From Prochloraceae cyanobacterium (lineage in GTDB: Bacteria; Cyanobacteriota; Cyanobacteriia; Cyanobacteriales; JASJDA01), in contig JASJCW010000013.1 of NCBI GenBank assembly GCA_030065265.1, positions 1 to 32,674 of the forward strand: a stretch of DNA of 32,674 nt. Direction: 5' to 3'. This document shows positions 10,126-18,946 of this stretch, in pieces. Made by a program: the position numbers and the translations under genes. Under the pieces are notes generated by a model. It made no database searches. It had not been told where the DNA came from and saw nothing but the letters and a program-made list of their open reading frames with translations. Every line of letters begins with the position of its first letter. Position 1 is the stretch's first letter.

Positions 10126-10140
10126 CTCGCTAAAAGCGAG
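10126..10140 (+). promoter_or_regulatory. Short hairpin in the purB leader
   Basis: CTCGCT-AAA-AGCGAG, a perfect 6-bp stem with a 3-nt loop, 22 nt before the purB GTG and just upstream of its AGAGGA ribosome binding site. It has no T run, so it is not a terminator. It does not match the purine riboswitch pattern. It may stabilise or modulate translation of purB; function unproven. Confidence 0.35.
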
Positions 10141-10162
10141 ATCCGCGCAGAGGATCGTTGCT

Positions 10163-11458
10163 GTGATTGAACGCTATACATTGGCAGAAATGGGCGAACT
10201 GTGGACAAATAGCTATAAGTTAAAAACTTGGCTAGATGTTGAAATTGCAGTTTGCGAAGCACAAGCAGAGTTGGGCCATATACCCAGCGACGCAGTAGCA
10301 GAAATTAAAGCTAAGGCTAATTTTGACCCGGAAAGGGTATTGGAAATAGAAGCAGAAGTCCGTCACGATGTCATTGCTTTTTTGACAAATGTTAATGAAT
10401 ATGTAGGCGATGCTGGAAGATACATTCACTTAGGTTTGACTAGTTCGGACGTGCTAGACACGGGTTTGGCTTTGCAAATGCTGGCCAGTTTGAATTTGAT
10501 TTTAGAATGCTGCGAAGAATTAATTCAAGCAATTCGCTATCAAGCCCAGCAACATCGTTATACAGTAATGGTAGGCCGATCGCATGGGATTCATGCCGAA
10601 CCGATGACTTTTGGCTTTAAATTGGCAGGATGGTTGGCTGAAATGTTACGCAACCGCGATCGCCTGGTAAGGTTGCGCGAAGATATCGCAGTTGGCAAAA
10701 TATCCGGTGCAGTAGGAACTTATGCGAATATCGACCCTCAAATCGAAGAAATATCCTGTCAAAAATTAGGACTCAAACCAGATACTGCTTCCACCCAAGT
10801 AATTTCCCGCGATCGCCACGCAGAATTCGTTCAACAATTAGCATTATTAGCCGCTTCGATCGAACGTTTTGCCGTTGAAATCCGCAACTTACAACGTACC
10901 GATGTCTTAGAAGTAGAAGAGTTCTTTTCTAAAGGTCAAAAAGGCTCTTCAGCGATGCCTCACAAGCGAAATCCAATTCGATCCGAACGTTTAACCGGAA
11001 TGGCGCGAATTCTGCGGGGAAATGCCGTAGCAGCCTTGGAAAATGTCGCTCTTTGGCACGAAAGGGACATTTCTCACAGTTCTGTCGAAAGGATAATTCT
11101 ACCGGATAGTTGCATTTTAATCCATTTTATGTTGAAAGATATTACTAAGTTAGTCAAAAACTTGCTGGTATATCCCGAAAATATGAAACGGAATATGAAT
11201 TTATACGGTGGGGTAATTTTTTCTCAGCGAGTTATGCTAGCAATGGTTGAAAAAGGAGCAAACCGCGAAACTGCTTATGCGATCGTGCAAAAATTAGCTC
11301 ATCAAGCTTGGAATCAACCAGAAGGTGATTTTCACAAGCTAATCGCTCAAAACGATGAAGTTGCTAAAATACTTTCTCCTCAAGAAATTGAAAGTTGTTT
11401 CGATCCAGAGCATCATTTACGAAATTTGGATCTAGTTTATCAACGTTTGTCGATTTAA
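10163..11458 (+). CDS. purB: Adenylosuccinate lyase
   Basis: 431 residues from the GTG at 10163. PurB cleaves SAICAR to AICAR and adenylosuccinate to AMP in purine synthesis. The fumarate-lyase signature SSAMPHKRNP (262-271) contains the catalytic Ser263; GRSHGIHAEP contains the general acid His141; TSSDVLDT (93-100) and the helical core match the superfamily. An upstream in-frame TTG at 10112 would add 17 residues lacking family character, while the GTG gives the conserved start IERYTLAEMGELWT and has AGAGGA about 10 nt upstream. Preceded by tRNA-Thr on the same strand and followed by a strong hairpin terminator. Confidence 0.96.
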   Translation: MIERYTLAEMGELWTNSYKLKTWLDVEIAVCEAQAELGHIPSDAVAEIKAKANFDPERVLEIEAEVRHDVIAFLTNVNEYVGDAGRYIHLGLTSSDVLDTGLALQMLASLNLILECCEELIQAIRYQAQQHRYTVMVGRSHGIHAEPMTFGFKLAGWLAEMLRNRDRLVRLREDIAVGKISGAVGTYANIDPQIEEISCQKLGLKPDTASTQVISRDRHAEFVQQLALLAASIERFAVEIRNLQRTDVLEVEEFFSKGQKGSSAMPHKRNPIRSERLTGMARILRGNAVAALENVALWHERDISHSSVERIILPDSCILIHFMLKDITKLVKNLLVYPENMKRNMNLYGGVIFSQRVMLAMVEKGANRETAYAIVQKLAHQAWNQPEGDFHKLIAQNDEVAKILSPQEIESCFDPEHHLRNLDLVYQRLSI

Positions 11459-11470
11459 AAATGCCATTTG

Positions 11471-11498
11471 ATTATCTGTTTTTAAAACAGATAATTTT
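11471..11498 (+). terminator. Rho-independent terminator of purB
   Basis: ATTATCTG (11471-11478) pairs exactly with CAGATAAT (11488-11495), followed by TTTT. The A/T loop extends the symmetry to 12 bp. It begins 13 nt after the purB stop. Confidence 0.75.
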
Positions 11499-11540
11499 AA
11501 CTTTATTAAGTAGAATTAAAAACTTTGCACGGAATTTGTT

Positions 11541-12284
11541 TTGAATCAAAATTTTAAAAATATAGTTTTAATTAAATTTAAAACAAGCCCATCTTCAGAT
11601 TCTACTTGGCAACTTCCACCGGAAAACTTGAGTTTGCTTAAAAATGAAGTTCATCTTTGGCGGCAATCCTTAAATATAGCCACAGATGAAGTAGAACAAT
11701 TGGCAAATATTTTAGCCCCAGACGAACGAGAAAGAGCCGATCGCTTTCGTTTTTCAATTCACAGACAACGTTTTATTGTTGCTAGGGCGACTTTGAGAAA
11801 AATTTTAAGCAGTTATCTCGATTTAGAGCCGACAAAAGTGCAATTTCAATACAGCGATCGCGGCAAACCGAGCTTAATTGATAATAAGATAGATTTTAAT
11901 ATCTCCCATTCTCAAGATTTGGCAATATATGGTTTTACTAAAAATAGAAAGATTGGCATCGACTTAGAATATCTCAGAGATATGCCCGATGCCGACAATT
12001 TAGCAAAACGCTTTTTTTCTGCTAATGAATATCGAGAAATTGCAGTTCTTCAAACTATCGAGAAACAACAAACTTTTTTTAAAATTTGGACTGCAAAAGA
12101 AGCATATTTAAAAGCAACAGGAGAAGGTTTAATTGGCTTAGATGATGTAGAAATTGTCTGTACTTCCCAAGAAGTTAAAATAGCCAGGATTAAACAAAAT
12201 TATCGAGCTGCTTTGAATTGGTATTTATCTAGTTTTAAGATCGATCGCAGTTACATGGCTGCGATCGCAGTTGAGTGGAATTAA
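11541..12284 (+). CDS. 4'-phosphopantetheinyl transferase, Sfp/HetI type
   Basis: 247 residues. The enzyme transfers the phosphopantetheine arm from CoA to carrier-protein serines of fatty-acid, polyketide or peptide synthases. Family motifs are in place: DERERADRFRF (61-71), ISHS with His123, the Mg2+ site GIDLE (Asp141, Glu143), and FKIWTAKEAYLKATGEG (180-196) with Glu187. Two-lobed Sfp-type length. The start is probably TTG at 11541 with GGAA 6 nt upstream; the next ATG, at the codon for residue 36, falls inside the conserved EVHLW segment. Cyanobacteria often have one such enzyme serving all carriers; HetI is the Nostoc homologue, but no hgl/het genes are nearby. The 3' end overlaps the pseudogene on the opposite strand by 50 bp. 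Confidence 0.9.
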   Translation: MNQNFKNIVLIKFKTSPSSDSTWQLPPENLSLLKNEVHLWRQSLNIATDEVEQLANILAPDERERADRFRFSIHRQRFIVARATLRKILSSYLDLEPTKVQFQYSDRGKPSLIDNKIDFNISHSQDLAIYGFTKNRKIGIDLEYLRDMPDADNLAKRFFSANEYREIAVLQTIEKQQTFFKIWTAKEAYLKATGEGLIGLDDVEIVCTSQEVKIARIKQNYRAALNWYLSSFKIDRSYMAAIAVEWN

Positions 12285-12674
12285 ACCACCTAAATCGTGG
12301 GTATTTAAGGCTGACGAAGATCGATCGTTGCTCTTTTGCCGGCAAACTATTCAGATCTAAATTAGCTAATAAAGCGACATTATTGCCATTCACACTAATA
12401 ATAGTATTGCTGCCGTCGGCAGTTGCATTAAAATTAATATCTGCAAAAGAAAGCCCGATATCAGTACCAATTCCAATGCGATCGACCCCGATTTCAAAAT
12501 CAGCAATTACCTTCAAGTCAGTAAGGTTAGGAATTTGACCATTAACTACCCAAAATTGGTCTGAACCTTGACCTCCAGAAATCATATTATTGCCCCATAA
12601 GAGTTACGTACCGTAATATCTTTGGGTTCTGTTTTGCTGAAATTAATTTTGAATGGTTCTCGAATTATTGATAG
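12235..12674 (-). pseudogene. Remnant of an RTX-like (hemolysin-type) calcium-binding protein
   Basis: The minus strand encodes the C-terminal end of a hemolysin-type calcium-binding protein: LWGNNMISGGQGSDQFW resembles the last GGxGxD nonapeptide, followed by the usual IADFEIGVDRIGIG and a SNTIISVNGNNVALL strand pair. The frame is blocked just upstream by TAA at 12606-12604. A neighbouring frame is open before it (from about 12674) and reads FKINFSKTEPKDITVRN, which would join the RTX part if a frameshift near 12600 were corrected. Beyond that nothing coherent is seen, so the N-terminal bulk is gone. The last 30 or so residues (RSIFVSLKYPRFRWF onward) do not look like the family and run into the phosphopantetheinyl transferase gene before a stop at 12235. 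Intact relatives are secreted or surface proteins. Confidence 0.65.
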
Positions 12675-13625
12675 TTACTAAATTTAAAAATCAAAGTCGA
12701 TCTTCTGCTAGACCGCGATTTTAAATCAATCATCGATATCTTAAATGCTCTTTTTTGATTTCTTTCTTTGCAATTTGCTCGAACGACAAAATTAGAATTG
12801 AATTTTTTTAGCTCGTGTTTAATTCCGACTCGAGATTGAGTTTTCTAAAATTTTACCAAAATATCAAATTTTCAAGGCGATCGCATTATTATTCAGTTTC
12901 AAACTCAGTTAAATTATGTTCGAGCTAAGATTAATTTAAATTTTTCTAAAAAGCACATAAGTGAATTTACACAGTATTAGATTGCAATCTAAAAAACTTA
13001 AGATTAAAATATTATGAATATGCAAAGACGACTGTTTTGATTTTAAAAACAAAACCAAAGAGACTAAATTATTTCAAAGATAAGGATTTTATACCAATTC
13101 TCAAAAATAGTAAAATATATAGCAACTCTATTTAATAATATGAAAAAAGTTGAAAAAGCTTATTATCTCTGACCCCTGACCGTTTGACCTGTATTAAGTC
13201 TCTTATTACTTTTGAAAATGGTATTAGCTTGATTTTGTTAATTTTTATACGCGCTTGTAACTTTGATAAATCTAATTGTGAACTCTACTAATGGCGGCAA
13301 TATACAAATAGCAATTTTAAAAAAATAGCACAAATGTTAATAATTGATAGAGAAATTTTATAAATAAGTGCAAATAATAGTAAAATAAGCTTAATATTTA
13401 TTTTCTCAAAAGCGATCGATACTAATGTTCCTAACGAATTACTTTAAAGTCATGGAGTTTATCTCAAAGAAGATCTGCGATCTCACTTTGGTATCTGCCG
13501 ATGAAATTTAGCAATAATTCGATAGCAAATGTTGAGCGCGCCCATAGAACTTAACATTTCGCTAAATTAAAAATTATTAGTATTGCCTCACAAATAGTTA
13601 TTACTATTAAAAATTAGGAAAAATT
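12675..13625. other. About 950 bp without genes upstream of the MHYT kinase
   Basis: Strongly AT-rich and stop-rich in all frames. It contains one HIP1 octamer (about 12877), a short degenerate CTGACC repeat at about 13168-13192, and the kinase promoter region. An AGGA ribosome binding site lies immediately before 13626. No tRNA, CRISPR or strong terminator seen. Next to a decayed RTX gene, it may be the residue of a lost larger gene. Confidence 0.5.
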
Positions 13626-15791
13626 ATGGAATTAACAAGTACCTACAATCCAACTTTAGTAAGTTTTTCAATATTTATTGCAGTCATAGCTGCTTACACC
13701 GCATTAGAATTAACCGAAAGAATTAGCGTTCGCGGCAAAATAAAGGTCGGTTGGCTGATAGGTAGCTCGGTGATGATGGGTACTGGTGTTTGGTCGATGC
13801 ATTTTGTTGGCATGCTTGCTTATAGTATTGGCATACCAGTCGGCTACGATTTAACTACAGTAATCATCTCCTGGATTCCCGCAGTAATCGCCTCTGGAAT
13901 CGTATTTTACTATCTCAAACAAGGATTTTCCAACTTATTCGATCTAGTTAGAGCAGGAACTCTGATGGGATCTGGAATTGGCGCAATGCACTACATCGGA
14001 ATGGCGGCAATGCGAGTACCAGCCAATATGCACTACGATTACTCAGTTGTTGCTTTATCGGTTGTATTTGCAGTAATTTTATCTAGTGTTTCCCTAGCAA
14101 CAGCGAATTTCGTCGTTAAAGGGTTTCTCGAACGGGAAGAAATCAAAATAGCGGGAAGTTTTCTAATGGGAACGGCTATTAGTGGAATGCATTATATTGC
14201 AATGGTAGCAGTAGGTTTTACCCCCAGTCCTTCGACACCAAACGCCTACATTGGAATCGAAAATACCGGTTTAGCTTCGACAATTGGAATAGTAACCATC
14301 ATCATGATATTTGGAGCTTTAATGGCTTCAATGCGAGCGCAAAAAGTAGACTTGCAAATCATGACGAAAAAGCTCAAAAAGTCTTCTAAAATCCTGAAAT
14401 CAGTCAATCAAGAATTAGAGAATAGAGTTTCAGCTCGTACTTCTGAACTCAGAGAAGCAAAAGATGCAGCAGAAAAACGGAATACCGAACTCAAACAAGC
14501 TCAAAGAGAAGCGATCGCCAAAAATGCCCAACTCAAACAAGCTCAAGCAGTAGTGCTGAGCAAAAATTCCCAACTGCAACAAGCAAAAGAAGTTGCTGAA
14601 AATGCTTCTAAAAGTAAAGATATGTTTTTGGCTAATATCAGCCACGAACTGCGTACTCCCCTCAATAGCATTTTAGGTTATGTCAAAATAATGCAGCGGG
14701 ACACCAATCTTTATCCCAGCCAAATCCAAGATTTACAAATAGTTCAGCAAAGTGGCACTCACTTACTTACTTTAATTAATGACATTTTGGATCTCTCCAA
14801 AACTAATGCCGGTAAAATGGAACTCAATCCCACATCGGTCGATTTACATTCAGTTTTGGATGAAGTAATTGGAATCACGAAGATGTGGGCCCGAGAAAAA
14901 AACCTTGGTTTGCAATTAGAAACAGACGATCGATTACCAACTCAAATTAGAACCGATAAAAAAAGACTGCGACAAGTTTTGATTAATTTGCTCAGTAACG
15001 CAGTTAAATTCACCGCTTCAGGTCAAGTAACTTTAAGAGTTAAAGTGCTAGACGATGTTTATCGTTCTCCACAAGTTGTTAGTCAGCAAAAACTGCGATT
15101 TGAAATCATAGATACTGGCATAGGAATGAGTTCGGAGCAATTAGAAAAAATCTTCTTACCCTTCGAGCAAGTTGGCGATATTGAATCTCAAAATCAAGGT
15201 ACTGGTTTAGGTCTATCTGTCAGTAAAGAGTTAGTTGAATTGATGGGTGGAAAACTCGAAGTCGAAAGCAAATTAGGAGCGGGAACTACTTTCTGGTTTG
15301 AACCAATTTTCGAGGTCTTAAATGTCGAGCGGCGAGTCGAAACACCAACGCAATCCCAACTACAGCAGATCGATACGGGCAAAATTAAAGGTTATCAAGG
15401 CAGACCGCGTAAATTATTAATAGTAGATGACAAAAAAGAAAATAGAGATCTTTTAGTAAAAATATTGCAACCAATTGGCTTTGATATAGAGAAAGCGACT
15501 AACGGTCAACAAATGTTAGAAATGGCCGCTTTTATCAAACCAGACTTAATTCTACTAGATTTATTTATGCCAGTTAAAACTGGTTTTATCTCATTAAGAG
15601 AACTGCGACAAAAACCCGAGTTTAAGAGTATTCCGATAATTGTGGTAACAGCTAGCTCAATCACCAAAGAAATGAGCAATTATTTAGATTGCGAAGCTGT
15701 TTTACACAAACCGATCGAGGAAGAAGAATTACTATTAAATCTGGAAAAATTCTTGGAATTGGAATGGGTATATAAGGATAAAGCTTCATAG
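13626..15791 (+). CDS. Hybrid sensor histidine kinase with N-terminal MHYT membrane sensor
   Basis: 721 residues. Seven membrane helices (about 10-30, 42-66, 78-98, 108-130, 140-163, 173-198, 215-236) make up an MHYT domain with three copies of the Met-His motif: MHFVGM (58-63), MHYIGM (121-126) and MHYIAM (188-193). MHYT is proposed to bind copper and sense O2, CO or NO. A long coiled coil (250-332) holds three 14-residue repeats. It leads to HisKA with His340 in ANISHELRTPLNS, then HATPase_c (N box at LINLLSNAVKF, DTGIG, GTGLGLS), and a receiver domain (596-717) with Asp645 in LLDLFMP. No output domain follows, so phosphate must pass to an unlinked protein. Transcribed alone; shares a hairpin terminator with convergent ftsH. 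Confidence 0.93.
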   Translation: MELTSTYNPTLVSFSIFIAVIAAYTALELTERISVRGKIKVGWLIGSSVMMGTGVWSMHFVGMLAYSIGIPVGYDLTTVIISWIPAVIASGIVFYYLKQGFSNLFDLVRAGTLMGSGIGAMHYIGMAAMRVPANMHYDYSVVALSVVFAVILSSVSLATANFVVKGFLEREEIKIAGSFLMGTAISGMHYIAMVAVGFTPSPSTPNAYIGIENTGLASTIGIVTIIMIFGALMASMRAQKVDLQIMTKKLKKSSKILKSVNQELENRVSARTSELREAKDAAEKRNTELKQAQREAIAKNAQLKQAQAVVLSKNSQLQQAKEVAENASKSKDMFLANISHELRTPLNSILGYVKIMQRDTNLYPSQIQDLQIVQQSGTHLLTLINDILDLSKTNAGKMELNPTSVDLHSVLDEVIGITKMWAREKNLGLQLETDDRLPTQIRTDKKRLRQVLINLLSNAVKFTASGQVTLRVKVLDDVYRSPQVVSQQKLRFEIIDTGIGMSSEQLEKIFLPFEQVGDIESQNQGTGLGLSVSKELVELMGGKLEVESKLGAGTTFWFEPIFEVLNVERRVETPTQSQLQQIDTGKIKGYQGRPRKLLIVDDKKENRDLLVKILQPIGFDIEKATNGQQMLEMAAFIKPDLILLDLFMPVKTGFISLRELRQKPEFKSIPIIVVTASSITKEMSNYLDCEAVLHKPIEEEELLLNLEKFLELEWVYKDKAS
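14478..14603 (+). repeat. Three tandem 42-bp units encoding the kinase coiled coil
   Basis: Residues 285-298, 299-312 and 313-326 of the MHYT kinase are three 14-residue units of the form K-N-x-Q-L-K-Q-A-Q with a variable tail. Fourteen residues are exactly two heptads, so each unit lengthens the coiled coil without changing its phase. Confidence 0.75.
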
Positions 15792-15809
15792 AAAATTGCT
15801 TCAATTTCA

Positions 15810-15847
15810 AAAATCCCTCCGATGTTACAAAACAATAGAGGGATTTT
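15810..15847. terminator. Bidirectional terminator between the MHYT kinase and ftsH
   Basis: AAAATCCCTC (15810-15819) and GAGGGATTTT (15838-15847) match exactly over 10 bp with an 18-nt loop. Both strands end the stem in a T-rich tract. It lies 19 nt after the kinase stop and 29 nt after the ftsH stop. Confidence 0.8.
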
Positions 15848-15875
15848 ATTTATGTGATTGATTCCATCAAAAAAA

Positions 15876-17753
15876 TTAAACGGCAGCAGAAACCTTATCC
15901 GAGTCCGTAGGTTGAACGCGATCGAGTAGTTGCTGTAATTGTTCTCCTTCAATCACCTCTTGTTCTAAAATTATTCGAGCAATTTCTTCAAGTAAATCGC
16001 GATTGTGCTCGAGCAGTTGAAGAGCTTCTTGATGTCCGTTTTCAACAATTTCTTTAACTTCATCGTCGATCGCTTTAGCCGTTTCGTCGCTGACCATCCT
16101 TCTGGGGTTTCCCATCATGCCATTGCCAAGGAATTGATTTTGCTGCCCTTTTTCATAAGCTAAAGGCCCTAATATCTTACTCATACCGTAAGTTGTCACC
16201 ATTCTCTCAGCTAAATCTGTAGCCCTTTGTAAATCGTTAGATGCACCAGTAGTAATGCTGCCAAAAACGACCTCCTCTGCTGCCCTACCGCCCAACATAG
16301 TGGCAATTTGGTCGTGCAATTCCGACTCGTCTAACAAAAAGCGATCCTCAGTAGGCATTTGTAAAGTGTAGCCCAAAGCAGCCATCCCGCGAGGCACGAT
16401 CGAAATTTTAGCTACTTTTCCGCCCCCTGGTTTAGCCGCACCGACTAAAGCGTGACCGACTTCGTGATAAGCGACGATTTTCTTCTCTTTTTCATTGAGA
16501 ACGCGAGATTTTTTCTCTAAACCAGCGACAACTCTTTCTATAGCTTCGTTTAAGTCAGCTTGAGCTACTTTTTCTCTTTTGTTGCGCGCTGCCAACAATG
16601 CCGCTTCGTTAACTAGGTTGGCCAGATCTGCACCGGCGAAACCGGGGGTGCGAGTCGCGATTTCTTTTAATTTGACATCTTCACCCAATCTAACTTTACC
16701 GCCGTAGATTTCGAGAATTTTCAAACGACCGGAGAGATCGGGGCGATCTACCAATACCTGGCGATCGAACCGGCCCGGACGCAATAATGCCGGATCTAGG
16801 GTTTCCGGGCGATTGGTTGCTGCTAAGACGATCACCGTCCCATCTCCTGCGGCAAAACCGTCCATTTCCGTCAATAATTGATTGAGAGTTTGCTCTCTTT
16901 CATCGTTACCGCCAATAAAACCGCCGCTAGCACGAGACTTGCCGATCGCATCTAATTCGTCGATAAAGATGATGCAAGGAGCTTTTTGTTTAGCTTGCTC
17001 GAAGAGATCTCTAACTCTTGCCGCACCTGCACCGACAAATAATTCAACGAATTCCGATCCAGATATGCTAAAAAATAATACTCCCGCTTCTCCGGCTACT
17101 GCTTTAGCCATCAGGGTTTTACCCGTTCCTGGCGGCCCGACTAATAATACTCCTCGCGGTATTCTCGCGCCAATATTTTTATAGCGATCGGGGTTTTTCA
17201 AAAATTCGACTATTTCTGTTAACTCAGCTTTTGCTTCTTCAACCCCAGCTACATCGTCGAAGGTTACTTTCGTACCTTCATCTTCGACATAAACTTTTGC
17301 TTTGCTTTTAGTAAAGGAGAGCGCGCCTTGAGGCCCTCCGCTACCGCGATTGAGGAAAAATTGCCAGATAGCAACAAAAATTAATGGTGGTATTACCCAA
17401 CTTAATAGGTTTACAAACCAACCCGTTCTTGGTGGTGGTGCGGCTGCAAATTCAATTCCTTTATCTTCAAGACGTTGGGGTAATTCTAGATCGAAAATTG
17501 GGGTAGTCCTCAGAAGTTGCTTACCTTCTTCATCTGTCAGTTGGTAGCGGATTTCGTTTTGACCTACCGAGACTCGATTTACTTTTCCATCTTCAATTTG
17601 ATCGATAAAGAGACTGTAAGGTACTTGAGGAATTGGCGGCCCGAAAATGAGAGGAGCTAAGATACTAACTAGCAAATATATCCCCGCCCCCCAGAGCAAG
17701 AAATTGCCAATTAGGCGATTCCAAGATGGTTTTGGATTGTCTTTAATACCCAT
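15876..17753 (-). CDS. ftsH: ATP-dependent zinc metalloprotease FtsH
   Basis: 625 residues. FtsH is a membrane-anchored hexameric AAA+ protease that removes damaged membrane proteins; in cyanobacteria different paralogues serve photosystem repair or essential functions. Two membrane helices (about 14-36 and 112-134) flank a lumenal domain. Walker A GPPGTGKT is at 206-213, Walker B IFIDE at 262-266, the second region of homology near 313-331, and the zinc site HEVGH at 430-434. It has the [16 protein letters not shown] and [11 protein letters not shown] variants rather than the VGVGASRVRDLF and EIDAVGRQRGA forms of the FtsH2-type photosystem II repair protease, so it is a different paralogue, probably of the FtsH1 or FtsH4 kind. 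Divergent from psaL, 614 bp away. Confidence 0.97.
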   Translation of the reverse strand: MGIKDNPKPSWNRLIGNFLLWGAGIYLLVSILAPLIFGPPIPQVPYSLFIDQIEDGKVNRVSVGQNEIRYQLTDEEGKQLLRTTPIFDLELPQRLEDKGIEFAAAPPPRTGWFVNLLSWVIPPLIFVAIWQFFLNRGSGGPQGALSFTKSKAKVYVEDEGTKVTFDDVAGVEEAKAELTEIVEFLKNPDRYKNIGARIPRGVLLVGPPGTGKTLMAKAVAGEAGVLFFSISGSEFVELFVGAGAARVRDLFEQAKQKAPCIIFIDELDAIGKSRASGGFIGGNDEREQTLNQLLTEMDGFAAGDGTVIVLAATNRPETLDPALLRPGRFDRQVLVDRPDLSGRLKILEIYGGKVRLGEDVKLKEIATRTPGFAGADLANLVNEAALLAARNKREKVAQADLNEAIERVVAGLEKKSRVLNEKEKKIVAYHEVGHALVGAAKPGGGKVAKISIVPRGMAALGYTLQMPTEDRFLLDESELHDQIATMLGGRAAEEVVFGSITTGASNDLQRATDLAERMVTTYGMSKILGPLAYEKGQQNQFLGNGMMGNPRRMVSDETAKAIDDEVKEIVENGHQEALQLLEHNRDLLEEIARIILEQEVIEGEQLQQLLDRVQPTDSDKVSAAV

Positions 17754-18367
17754 CGCTATCCATTTTTGATTAAATATTTTCTTTATATTAATTTTAAAGT
17801 TTATTATTATCCCTTTGTTGAAATTGATTTTTCGCCCTAACCGTAATATATTGTTCGGTAATCTCTAATATCTTCTTTTGAGGCGATCGCCACCAGATTC
17901 TATTATCTTTACAGTTTGCGATCGATCTTAATATTTATTTTTCTTAAGCAAAAAATAAGCAGATCTTTGCTCTTAATTGATGTTACAAAAAAATCGAGCA
18001 ATCTTTCTTTTCCAGAGTAATTTGTGGGATTTTAAAATGACATTTTCTTCCCACAGCCCTCAAACGATCTTAAAAATTTTTTAAGTACAAGAGTACCAAA
18101 GAAAAGATTGTTTTTTAGAGACAATTAAAGGCGATCGCTTCTTTTAGAGCAAAAATAGAGCTATGCTCTAGATATTGGGTAACAAGAGTATTAAACTATT
18201 GTTTAGGGAAATTGAGATTCTAAATAGAAGCTTTATTATCTCGCGCATTATAAATGTAACTCTCTGTATTTTTGTTGGTTGTAAAGACTATTAACAAAAA
18301 TACAACCCAGAGCAGATTACATTAAGTTTATTTGATATTTGTCAAACCTGAGAGTAAATCAATCAAT
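17754..18367. other. Divergent regulatory region between ftsH and psaL
   Basis: 614 bp, AT-rich, with two HIP1 octamers (about 17883 and 18133), a GTAC-AAGA-GTAC motif at about 18086-18097, and isolated HLR1-type half-sites: GTTACAAA at about 17982, and TTACA-type sites near 18256 (minus strand) and 18318. None forms a convincing tandem HLR1. The psaL leader inverted repeats are listed separately. No gene seen. Confidence 0.5.
18267..18307 (+). promoter_or_regulatory. Interleaved inverted repeats in the psaL leader
   Basis: Two exact inverted repeats interlock. TATTTTTGTT (18267-18276) pairs with AACAAAAATA (18293-18302), and GGTTGTA (18277-18283) pairs with TACAACC (18301-18307). Order A-B-A'-B' means the RNA would form either one stem or the other, or a pseudoknot. 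It ends 60 nt before the psaL ATG. The first stem is A/T-rich, so chance cannot be excluded. Confidence 0.35.
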
Positions 18368-18841
18368 ATGGACGCAATTCAACCTGGTGGAGATCCCCAA
18401 GTTGGTAATCTAGCAACTCCGATTAATTCTTCTGCTTTTACCAAATCTTTCATTAATAAATTACCAGCATACCGCCCCGGACTAACCCCAGATAAAAGAG
18501 GTTTAGAAGTTGGTATGGCTCACGGTTATTTTATTTACGGGCCTTTTGCTTTATTAGGCCCTCTTCGAGATTCTAGTATTGGTAATGTAGCTGGTTTGCT
18601 AGCAACTGTGGGTTTAATGGCAATTATGACAGTTTGTCTGTCCATTTATGCTAAAGCTGAAAGCGGCCAACCGATCGCCACTTTAACAACACCAAACCCA
18701 CCCCAAGAATTAGCTACGACAAAAGGCTGGATCGACTTTGCTAAGGGCTTCTTTATTGGTAGTTCTGGTGGAGCTTTATTTGCTTTTGCAATCTGTTTGA
18801 CACCTTTTGACGAGTTGATGCTCGGACTGCTAGGTTTCTAA
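18368..18841 (+). CDS. psaL: Photosystem I reaction centre subunit XI (PsaL)
   Basis: 157 residues. PsaL lies at the contact face between PSI monomers and is needed for trimers or tetramers. Conserved features: DPQVGNLATPINSSAFTKSF, LPAYRPGLTPDKRGLEVGMA, HGYFIYGPF and LGPLRD (chlorophyll ligands and stromal surface), then two further helices (about 77-95 and 123-148). The start is ATG at 18368; an in-frame TTG at 18332 would add 12 residues not seen in PsaL. The loop before the last helix (YAKAESGQPIATLTTPNPPQ) is longer than that of Thermosynechococcus PsaL as I recall it and contains an NPP motif (110-112). No psaI or psaF/psaJ is adjacent. It converges on ycf37, a PSI assembly factor. Confidence 0.97.
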   Translation: MDAIQPGGDPQVGNLATPINSSAFTKSFINKLPAYRPGLTPDKRGLEVGMAHGYFIYGPFALLGPLRDSSIGNVAGLLATVGLMAIMTVCLSIYAKAESGQPIATLTTPNPPQELATTKGWIDFAKGFFIGSSGGALFAFAICLTPFDELMLGLLGF

Positions 18842-18860
18842 ACAGGTTTAGATCGAAAAA

Positions 18861-18880
18861 TCCCCTCTTTTCAGAGGGGG
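18861..18880 (+). terminator. Probable psaL terminator hairpin
   Basis: CCCCTC (18862-18867) pairs with GAGGGG (18874-18879) around TTTTCA. The T run is poor (TTGA); a second small stem GGCGA-TTT-TCGCC follows at 18885-18897. It lies 20 nt after the psaL stop and could serve convergent ycf37 too. Confidence 0.55.
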
Positions 18881-18946
18881 TTGAGGCGATTTTCGCCAAG
18901 ATCTGACTAAGAAGTTCCCGATCTCGAGCGATTAGCAAATGATTCT

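Noticed and set aside
10112..10162. Upstream TTG start for purB
   Set aside because: Adds 17 residues without family character and would place the leader hairpin in coding sequence; the GTG with AGAGGA is better.
12275..12538. Plus-strand frame of 87 codons
   Set aside because: It is the complement of the RTX remnant and has no protein character of its own.
18086..18097. GTAC-AAGA-GTAC as an NtcA box in the ftsH-psaL region
   Set aside because: NtcA requires GTA-N8-TAC; the spacing here is six, so it does not fit.
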